Assembly: GCA_017411125.1 (NCBI GenBank)
Contig: JAFPNP010000190.1
Location: forward strand, 1 to 8,449
Direction: 5' to 3'
DNA from: Kiritimatiellia bacterium
Lineage (GTDB): Bacteria > Verrucomicrobiota > Kiritimatiellia > RFP12 > UBA1067
Length of the DNA stretch: 8,449 nucleotides
Made by a program: the position numbers and the translations under genes. The notes beneath the pieces were generated by a model. The model saw only the letters and a program-made list of their open reading frames with translations. It ran no database searches and was not told the origin of the DNA. Of this stretch, positions 1 through 5,363 are shown one piece after another. Every line of letters starts with the position of its first letter. The stretch's first letter is position 1.

Positions 1-645
1 CTCCACAAAAGGCGGATTGAAGTTCACGTCGCCGTTCGTGTTGTAGAGATGCGGGTTGTAGGGCTTGATGCACCCGTAGCTGATGATGTTCTCCAGCTCG
101 CGGCCGGTCACGCCGTCCGAGATCTGCACGCTGCCGATGTAGGCGCCGTCCCAGTAGAAACCGAACGTGCCGGTGGTCCAGTTGCTGGCGTTCGACATTC
201 CCTTCGCGTGGACGACCACGAGCGAATGGAACATGTTCGTCACGTCGCCGAGGCCGGTCGGCAGGAACTTCTCTGGCGTCGTGTTGACTCCGTCCTGAGC
301 GGAACCCCAGCGCTGCGCGTTCTTCACGTAGAACGAGCCGGAGGGATCGTTCGTGGTGGAGATGACGAGCGCCCTCTTTCCGCTTCCGCTCTGGCCGCCG
401 AGCGACAGCATGATGCCGTTGCCCTCGATGCCCGCCGGCATCTTCACGCTCATCGCGCACGTCCAGTCGCGGTTGAGGCCGCCCTCCACCGAGCACCAGC
501 CGTTGGTGTCCGGGAACGCGGCGTACCTGGCGTCCTTGGCGCCCATGACCTTCTCGCCGGTGCCGGCGAGTCCGTTGTCGGTGTAGCCGCTGCCGTCATA
601 GACGAGCTTGCCGCTCGTGAAGTCGTGGCGGAACGCATAGCCGTC
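1..645 (-). repeat. Third B-type LamG module (B3), truncated by the window edge
   Basis: This encodes residues 1015-1229. YAFRHDF (1017-1023), LNRDWTCAMSVKM and GLGDVTNMFHSLVVVH mark it as a B module. It follows B2 directly (FRY-to-FRH offset 726 bp, 242 codons), with no A module between. It is more diverged from B1 and B2 than they are from each other, for example LNRDWTCAMS against LNADWTLAMS, so it is probably an older duplicate. Confidence 0.7.
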
Positions 646-3600
646 GATGCTCTTCGGCACGTACGCGCCCTCCGCCGCCGGATACGCCTCGGCGTACTGC
701 ATGATCTCGCCGGGTTCGAGCCGCCTCCTGTAGAGGCGCACGTCGCGGAACGCGACAGCCGGGTTCATGACCGTGTCGGAATGCGTCTCCTGCTCCAGCA
801 CGTCGTTCTTCGACTGGCAGAACTGGATCCAGCTCCTGAACAGCGTGCCCATGTTCTGTGACGAGTTGAACTTCCCGACGGGCGCGCCGTCAAGATAGAA
901 CCGGATCACATGGTCGGAAATGGAGTGTTCCGCCACGAGCGAGTGGAACGTGTTCGTGACATCGCCCAGCCCCGTCAAGTCGAGTTTGGCCGGCGCGTTC
1001 TGGTACGCATGCGCGTTGCCGCCGTACGAGTAGGTCTGCACCACGACCGCACGCAGCTTTCCGGGCGTGGCGGACGAGAGAATGCGCAGTTCGCGGCCGT
1101 CGGTCGCCCGGTTGTTGCCGCCGAGGGTTAGGAGGATGCCGTTGTCGACAGGCACGGAGCGAACGGACATCGCGAGCGTCCAGTCCGCGTTCAGGTACGT
1201 GTCGCCCAAGGGTATCGAGCCGTAGCCGTAGGGATGCGCGGCGGTGCCGGGGCCTCCCGGACCGTCGGCGGGCATGGAGCCGGAGGCGGACGCCGTCGGC
1301 TCGCTGCTGCACGTACCGCTGTCGTACAGCTTCGTCCCGTTCTCGAAACCGTAGCGGAAGTAGAAGTCGCCGAGCTTGCAGACGGTCAGAGAATCCGGCA
1401 GCACGTCGGGGCCGAGGGCGACGTTCGCCTCGATCTGCCCGGCGGTGAGCGCGGTCTTCCACACGCGCACTTCGTCGTAGCTCGACTTCGGGTTGGCGTC
1501 ACCCCAGGCGCTGCGGCCAAGGTTGAAGGCGCTCTGCGTGATCTTGGCGAGGCTCCACGAGCCGACGGAATACCTTGCGGAACTGAAGAGCGTGCCGTCC
1601 GCCCTGTGGATGTGCGCGTCGATCGTGGCGTTGCCGTTCCCGTCGGGCGTGACGGCAATGGCGACGTGGCATTTCTCGTTCACCGGAAACGCCTCGGTCG
1701 CGATGTCCTTGTTGCCGTCGCCTTCCCAGCCGCCGGAGGCCGCCGCCTTGATGGGCCGGACGATCGGCTTGCCGCTGGCGCCGTGGTAGGCCACGTGCAA
1801 GGCGTGCTGACTGTCGCTGGCCTGGTCGACGCCAAGGCCGAATATGGGGCTCCATGTGACGCGCTCTCGCAACGTCGTCCACAGCTCGATGGTGAACGGC
1901 GTGTCGCCGAGCGACGCCGGGATGATGTTGTCGCCGAGCTGGATCCACGACCTGTTCACGCCGCTGCCGTCCGTGAGGCTGATCTCGGTGTTGTCGTTGA
2001 TGTAGGACATGTTGTCCTTGTCCGTGCCCATGAGCGCGGCGTCCTTGCCGCCGACGGAGCCGGTGTCGGAGAGGCTGCCGTTGAAACTCCAGCGGTGGAG
2101 CAGCTGTTCGTTCGCGGCAATTGCGCTTCCGGGCGAGAACGAAGGAAATGCCTTAGCGTAGAGCTCTGCCTCCTCCGAGGAGATTGCGCGGTCGAAGAAG
2201 CGCACGTCCTGGAACGCGAGATTGTTGTTGCTCGAAAGATCGTAGTATCCGGAAATCACGCCTCCGTGCGCAGACGAAAGCTGGAAGCCGTTGGCGAAGG
2301 GACGGTCGGCGCAATTGATCGCGGTGTTCATGCTTCCGACCGGCCTGCCGTCCCAGTACAGCGTGACCGTGCCGCCCTTCAAAAGGTCGGTCGGCGTGCT
2401 TTGCACGTGTACGGCGACGAGGGAATGGAATTCGTTCGTCGTGTCGCCCAGTCCGTTCAGTTCGATGCGCGGCGGAACAGGGGCGTTCTTGCCGCTGCCG
2501 AAGTTCTGGAAGACCGGCACGTAGAGTTTTCCGGGAGAGGACGAAGACGCCACGACGAACTGCTTCTTGCCGCTCGTCCCGTTGCCGCCAAGGCTGATCA
2601 TCACGCCCTGCTCCACGTCGCAGGACTTCACGGACATCGCGAGCGTCCAGTCCGCGTTCAGTTTCGCTTCGCCGTCGGATATCGAGCCGTAGCCCTTCGG
2701 ATGGACGGCGGTGTTCGGTCCGTTCGGGCCCTCCACGGCGACGTTGCCCGCGCCGTAGCCGGCTGGATCGCCGCCGCCGTTGCCCGTGAAGACGCGCGTT
2801 CCGCCAGTGAAGTCGTAGCGGAAGAAGGAATCGTCGATCGTCGCGGCGGCGAAAGTCGGAACGGCGTCGGGACCGCTCGCGATGTTCGCCTCGATCTGCG
2901 CCATGGAGAGCGCGCCATCCCACACGCGCACTTCGTCGTAGTCCGCCTGCGGATCCTTGTCGCCCCAGAAGTTGCGCCCCAGGGCGAAGGACTCGCGCAC
3001 GAGCAGCGAAGTCGTCCAGCCGGTGACGGAGCGGATGTTGCCGCCATAGCGCGCGCCCGTCGCGACGTCATGCACGTAGCCCTCGACCGTCGCGCCGTCC
3101 CCGTCGCCGTGCGGCTTGACGACGATGGAAAGGTGGTACGTTCCGCCCGCCGTCAGCGGCTTTCTGCCCATGAGGATGTTCTGTCCGTTCTGGCTGGAGC
3201 CCACCAACTGAAAGACCGGGCCGTTGTTGTCCCATGTCCTGACTTGAGGATTTGGATTGTGAAAGGCGCACATCAGGTTCTTCGTCCCGGTGTTGTCCTT
3301 TTTGCCGAGCGTCATGATCGCGCTGTAGTTGTCGATGGCGCGTATCGTAGTCCACACCTCGATGGTGAATGGCTTGTCGCCGGCGGGAAGGATCGCGGAG
3401 GACTTGTTCGGGTTCAACTCGACCCACGACGTTCCCTTGTTGCCGCCCGCGAGGCGGATGGCCGTGTTGTCGTTGATGAACGTGACGGAGCTGGAGTTGT
3501 CCGTGCCGGTGAAGTCGGCACCGCCCACGCTGTCGGCATAGTCGCCGTTGAAGCTCCAGCGGTGGATCAGCGAAGGCCCGGCGGCAAATGCGCCGTGCGC

Positions 3601-3687
3601 CAACGCAGCAAACGCCAACGCGCCTAGAAACCTATAACAATGGGGTTTACCCCCCCCCCCCGCATTTTTGCAACTTATAGCTCTCAT
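1..3687 (-). CDS. Giant secreted LamG-like repeat protein, N-terminal 1229 codons (3' end outside window)
   Basis: Reading the minus strand from ATG at 3687, I find no stop before the window edge, so the C-terminus and anchor are unseen. The start has GGAG at 3695-3698, 7 nt upstream. Residues 1-19 form a long basic n-region containing four glycines encoded by a G12 tract. FLGALAFAALAHGAFA (20-35) is the hydrophobic core, with likely cleavage AFA|A, so the protein is exported. Modules follow in order. A1 (about 38-274) opens with HRWSFNG and closes with YDEVRVW and QIEAN. B1 (286-515) has FFRYDF, LNADWTLAMSV, GLGDTTNEFHSLV and a DVRFFDR end. A2 (527-761), B2 (773-1005) and partial B3 (1015 onward) repeat these. 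The pattern matches LamG/concanavalin-like jelly-roll domains, which commonly bind glycans or act as adhesins. Ligand and cell anchoring are unknown. It is divergent from the GH109-like operon. The gene is certain; the domain family is well supported; the role is inference. Confidence 0.88.
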   Translation of the reverse strand, partial: MRAISCKNAGGGGKPHCYRFLGALAFAALAHGAFAAGPSLIHRWSFNGDYADSVGGADFTGTDNSSSVTFINDNTAIRLAGGNKGTSWVELNPNKSSAILPAGDKPFTIEVWTTIRAIDNYSAIMTLGKKDNTGTKNLMCAFHNPNPQVRTWDNNGPVFQLVGSSQNGQNILMGRKPLTAGGTYHLSIVVKPHGDGDGATVEGYVHDVATGARYGGNIRSVTGWTTSLLVRESFALGRNFWGDKDPQADYDEVRVWDGALSMAQIEANIASGPDAVPTFAAATIDDSFFRYDFTGGTRVFTGNGGGDPAGYGAGNVAVEGPNGPNTAVHPKGYGSISDGEAKLNADWTLAMSVKSCDVEQGVMISLGGNGTSGKKQFVVASSSSPGKLYVPVFQNFGSGKNAPVPPRIELNGLGDTTNEFHSLVAVHVQSTPTDLLKGGTVTLYWDGRPVGSMNTAINCADRPFANGFQLSSAHGGVISGYYDLSSNNNLAFQDVRFFDRAISSEEAELYAKAFPSFSPGSAIAANEQLLHRWSFNGSLSDTGSVGGKDAALMGTDKDNMSYINDNTEISLTDGSGVNRSWIQLGDNIIPASLGDTPFTIELWTTLRERVTWSPIFGLGVDQASDSQHALHVAYHGASGKPIVRPIKAAASGGWEGDGNKDIATEAFPVNEKCHVAIAVTPDGNGNATIDAHIHRADGTLFSSARYSVGSWSLAKITQSAFNLGRSAWGDANPKSSYDEVRVWKTALTAGQIEANVALGPDVLPDSLTVCKLGDFYFRYGFENGTKLYDSGTCSSEPTASASGSMPADGPGGPGTAAHPYGYGSIPLGDTYLNADWTLAMSVRSVPVDNGILLTLGGNNRATDGRELRILSSATPGKLRAVVVQTYSYGGNAHAYQNAPAKLDLTGLGDVTNTFHSLVAEHSISDHVIRFYLDGAPVGKFNSSQNMGTLFRSWIQFCQSKNDVLEQETHSDTVMNPAVAFRDVRLYRRRLEPGEIMQYAEAYPAAEGAYVPKSIDGYAFRHDFTSGKLVYDGSGYTDNGLAGTGEKVMGAKDARYAAFPDTNGWCSVEGGLNRDWTCAMSVKMPAGIEGNGIMLSLGGQSGSGKRALVISTTNDPSGSFYVKNAQRWGSAQDGVNTTPEKFLPTGLGDVTNMFHSLVVVHAKGMSNASNWTTGTFGFYWDGAYIGSVQISDGVTGRELENIISYGCIKPYNPHLYNTNGDVNFNPPFVE
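673..2109 (-). repeat. LamG A2-B2 supermodule, second copy
   Basis: This encodes residues 527-1005. A2 has LLHRWSFNG (529-537), DTPFTIELWTTLR, YDEVRVW (737-743) and QIEANVALGPD ending at 761. B2 has FYFRYGF (775-781), GYGSI, LNADWTLAMSV, GLGDVTNTFHSLV and FRDVRLYRR (980-988). Offsets from copy one are 1467 bp at HRWSFNG, 1461 bp at YDEVRVW, 1464 bp at FRY and 1467 bp at the 31-bp identity, so the copies align with almost no indels. This indicates duplication of the A-B pair as a unit. Confidence 0.8.
2143..3576 (-). repeat. LamG A1-B1 supermodule, first copy
   Basis: This encodes residues 38-515 of the LamG-like protein. Module A1 runs from HRWSFNG (42-48) through DKPFTIEVWTTIR to YDEVRVW (250-256) and QIEAN...GPD (264-274). 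Module B1 runs from FFRYDF (288-293) through GYGSI, LNADWTLAMSV and GLGDTTNEFHSLV to FQDVRFFDR (492-500). The same landmarks recur 487-489 codons later in the second copy. A 31-bp stretch of B1 (2631-2661) is identical to 1164-1194 in B2, and 22 bp of A1 (2920-2941) is identical to 1459-1480 in A2. Confidence 0.8.
3650..3661 (-). repeat. G12 homopolymer in the signal-peptide coding region (candidate phase-variation tract)
   Basis: There are twelve consecutive C on the plus strand, read as G on the coding strand. They span codons 9-13 of the LamG-like gene, 26 nt after its start codon. With 12 G the frame continues through GGT AAA CCC CAT into the signal-peptide core. With 13 or 10 G the next codon is TAA. 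With 11 G a TAG follows at TTC TAG. Only tract lengths that differ by multiples of three keep the protein on, and the extra or missing glycines fall in the tolerant n-region. Such tracts are known to slip during replication in contingency genes. Slippage here is inferred. Confidence 0.75.
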
Positions 3688-3694
3688 TGTCTTA

Positions 3695-3698
3695 CTCC
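3695..3698 (-). promoter_or_regulatory. Ribosome binding site of the LamG-like gene
   Basis: The coding strand reads GGAG, then a 7-nt spacer (TAAGACA), then ATG at 3687. This fixes the start upstream of the G12 tract, so the tract is translated and its length sets the reading frame. Confidence 0.75.
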
Positions 3699-3798
3699 AG
3701 TGTCGTCCCTTCTTCCGTGTCTTCTGCGAACCAGACCACGCGGCCTGACGGAACTCGCAAAAGCGCATCGCACGATTGAAAAGGAAAACAATGTCGTT

Positions 3799-3827
3799 AT
3801 TGTATCCAATCCCGCGTTTTCGCGCAA
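3799..3827 (-). promoter_or_regulatory. Candidate sigma70-type promoter for the LamG-like gene
   Basis: On the minus strand, TTGCGC (3822-3827) is followed by a 17-nt spacer and TACAAT (3799-3804), which matches the TATAAT consensus at five of six positions. An AT-rich stretch lies directly upstream of the -35 (plus-strand 3828-3848), as in UP elements. Transcription would begin near 3792, giving a 5' untranslated leader of about 105 nt. The -35 match is weak, so the call rests mostly on spacing, the -10 and the AT-rich flank. Confidence 0.45.
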
Positions 3828-3863
3828 GCAAAAATTTAAATAATTTTCGCCGCCCCAAATCCG

Positions 3864-3878
3864 CTTGCGCATCGCAAG
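3864..3878. promoter_or_regulatory. Inverted repeat CTTGCG-CAT-CGCAAG over the -35 of the plus-strand promoter
   Basis: This is a perfect 6-bp inverted repeat with a 3-nt centre. It covers the candidate -35 (3865-3870) of the GH109-like operon promoter. The half-site CGCAAG also occurs at 3823-3828, over the -35 of the opposite promoter. The 10-mer GCGCATCGCA at 3867-3876 also occurs at 3763-3772. The position suits an operator shared by both directions, but short palindromes arise easily in GC-rich DNA. Confidence 0.3.
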
Positions 3879-3894
3879 GAGTTTGTGGTATCAT
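3865..3894 (+). promoter_or_regulatory. Candidate extended -10 promoter for the GH109-like operon
   Basis: TTGCGC (3865-3870), an 18-nt spacer, then TATCAT (3889-3894), five of six to consensus. TGG directly before the -10 gives an extended TGN motif, which can compensate for a weak -35. Transcription would begin near 3901, leaving a leader of about 27 nt before the ATG at 3928. A second, less convenient candidate is TTGAAA (3776-3781) with TATTGT (3798-3803). Confidence 0.5.
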
Positions 3895-3915
3895 TGTATC
3901 GTTTCAAGGCAAAAC

Positions 3916-3920
3916 AAGGA
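3916..3920 (+). promoter_or_regulatory. Ribosome binding site deciding the start of the GH109-like gene
   Basis: AAGGA lies 7 nt upstream of ATG at 3928. An in-frame TTG at 3865 would add 21 residues ahead of the Tat motif and lies inside the candidate promoter, so 3928 is preferred. Confidence 0.7.
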
Positions 3921-3927
3921 AACGGCA

Positions 3928-5355
3928 ATGACAATGCAGAACAGAAGAGACTTCATCAGGAACGCGATGTTCGCGGGGGCGGCGTGTTCCGTGGCCAACT
4001 CGCTCAAGGCGAACGCTCCGGCCGGCGGCTGCGCGACGGGCGCGCCGATGCTCGGCTTCGCGTGCAAGCCGATCGAGAACGTCCGCGTCGGCGTCGTGGG
4101 CTGCGGTTCTCGCGGTCTGGGCATGATCGGGCGCGTAAGCAAGCTCCCCGGCGTCACGGTGACTGCCGTATGCGACATCAACGACGCCAAGATCAAAAAG
4201 GCTCAGAGCAGCCTCGCCCGCCAGAAACAGCCCGCTCCCAAGGCGTTCATGGGGCCGGAGGCGTACAAGGCGCTCTGCGATTCGGACATCGTAGACGTGG
4301 TCTACAACACGACGCCTTGGCACATGCACGTGCCGGTGGCGCTCGCCGCGATGAACAACGGCAAGCACGTGCTTACCGAAGTCACGTCCGCATTCACGGT
4401 GGAACAGTGCTGGCAGATGGTCGAGACCGCCGAGAAACGCAAAGTCCACTGCATGCAGCTGGAAAACTGCATCTACGGCGAGGTCGAAATGCTCACGTTC
4501 AACTTCGTGCGGCAAGGCGTCCTCGGCGAGGTCATGCACGCGGAGGGCGCGTACAACCACGACGGACGCAGCATGGTGAACGACCTCTATCCCGCGTACC
4601 AATACTGGCGCTACGACTGGTACCGCGACCACGCCGGCAACCCGTACCCGACGCACGGGCTCGTGCCGCTGTGCCTCACGATGGACGTCAACCGCGGCGA
4701 CCGCATGGACTACATCGTATCCATCGATTCCAAGAACGCCGCCTTCGCCGAATTCATTTCGCACCGTATCCGCAAGGGCAACCCGCGCAAGGGCCAGACG
4801 ATGAAGGTCGGCGACGTGAACACCAGTCTCATCAGGACCGTAAGCGGCAAGACGATCATGCTCCAGCACACCGTCTCCGTCCCGCGCCCGTACACGCGTC
4901 TCCAGACCGTGCAGGGCACGCGCGGCATAATAACCGCCAGCCTGTGGTCCAAGCCCGGCGACAGGCGCAAGGAGGACTGGCGCATGGCGCTGGAGGCGAA
5001 ATGCGGCGACCACAAGGCGGAACAATGGATGGGCGAAGAGGCGTTCGCCAAAATCCGCGAGAAATACAAGCATCCGCTCTGGAAGACGATTGGAGATTTC
5101 GCGACGAAAGTCGGCGGCCACGGCGGAATCGACTACATCCAGGACGCGCGCTGGTCCTACTGCCTCCGCATGGGACTGCCGCTCGACACGAGCGTCTACG
5201 ACCTTGCGACGACGAGCTGCCTCTGCGAGCTCACCGAGAAGAGCGCAGGCAACCGTTCCCGTCCGATGGACGTGCCCGACTTCATGCGCGGCGCGTGGAA
5301 AACCGCCCCGAAAATGGGGCTTGTGGACATCGACCTCAAGCATTTCAAGGTGTAA
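3928..5355 (+). CDS. Tat-exported Gfo/Idh/MocA-family enzyme, GH109-like (alpha-N-acetylgalactosaminidase type)
   Basis: 475 residues. NRRDFIRNAMFAGA (5-18) is a twin-arginine signal, which suits a protein that folds around its NAD(P) cofactor before export to the periplasm. VGVVGCGSRGLG (54-65) is the Rossmann GxGxxG loop, with Asp83 ending the second strand. The usual Gfo/Idh EKP signature is replaced by TEVTSA (150-155). LENCIYGE (178-185), YPTHG (240-244), NRGDRMDY (255-262), GDVNTSLI (295-302), PRPYTR (319-324), GHGGIDY (397-403) and GLPLDTSVYD (416-425) follow the pattern I recall for GH109. Characterised GH109 members cleave terminal alpha-GalNAc by a redox-assisted NAD mechanism, and the Tyr and His of YPTHG match active-site residues there. 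The substrate here is inferred; mucin or blood-group-like glycans are plausible. It is first gene of a three-gene operon. A plain sugar dehydrogenase is the main alternative. Confidence 0.82.
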   Translation: MTMQNRRDFIRNAMFAGAACSVANSLKANAPAGGCATGAPMLGFACKPIENVRVGVVGCGSRGLGMIGRVSKLPGVTVTAVCDINDAKIKKAQSSLARQKQPAPKAFMGPEAYKALCDSDIVDVVYNTTPWHMHVPVALAAMNNGKHVLTEVTSAFTVEQCWQMVETAEKRKVHCMQLENCIYGEVEMLTFNFVRQGVLGEVMHAEGAYNHDGRSMVNDLYPAYQYWRYDWYRDHAGNPYPTHGLVPLCLTMDVNRGDRMDYIVSIDSKNAAFAEFISHRIRKGNPRKGQTMKVGDVNTSLIRTVSGKTIMLQHTVSVPRPYTRLQTVQGTRGIITASLWSKPGDRRKEDWRMALEAKCGDHKAEQWMGEEAFAKIREKYKHPLWKTIGDFATKVGGHGGIDYIQDARWSYCLRMGLPLDTSVYDLATTSCLCELTEKSAGNRSRPMDVPDFMRGAWKTAPKMGLVDIDLKHFKV

Positions 5356-5363
5356 CCGCCGCG

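Noticed and set aside
1234..3627. A 797-codon open frame on the plus strand
   Set aside because: It is antisense to the LamG-like gene. Its product is Arg/Val/Ala-rich without domain structure, whereas the minus strand has a ribosome site, signal peptide and repeated domains. Open antisense frames are expected opposite GC-rich codons.
3642..3653. Telomere-like or attachment-site motif at GGGGTTTACCCC
   Set aside because: It is a single short occurrence explained by the junction of the homopolymer with coding sequence. No integrase or repeat partner is present.
3813..3824. CGCGTTTTCGCG as a terminator hairpin
   Set aside because: The stem is only 4 bp and there is no T run after it. It lies within the minus-strand promoter spacer, so it is more likely chance.
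3640..3843. A 67-codon plus-strand frame crossing the C12 tract
   Set aside because: It is antisense to the LamG signal-peptide region and its leader, with no ribosome site and no motif.
3684..3872. A 62-codon minus-strand frame ending ATGA into the LamG-like start
   Set aside because: The overlap looks like translational coupling, but the frame contains the candidate minus-strand promoter, has no ribosome site that I can see, and its product resembles nothing.
3885..5363. Upstream extension of the secreted TPR protein's frame across the whole GH109-like gene
   Set aside because: The frame happens to stay open, but its translation there is Arg-rich nonsense, while the overlapping frame encodes a recognisable enzyme. 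Signal peptide and start favour 5364.
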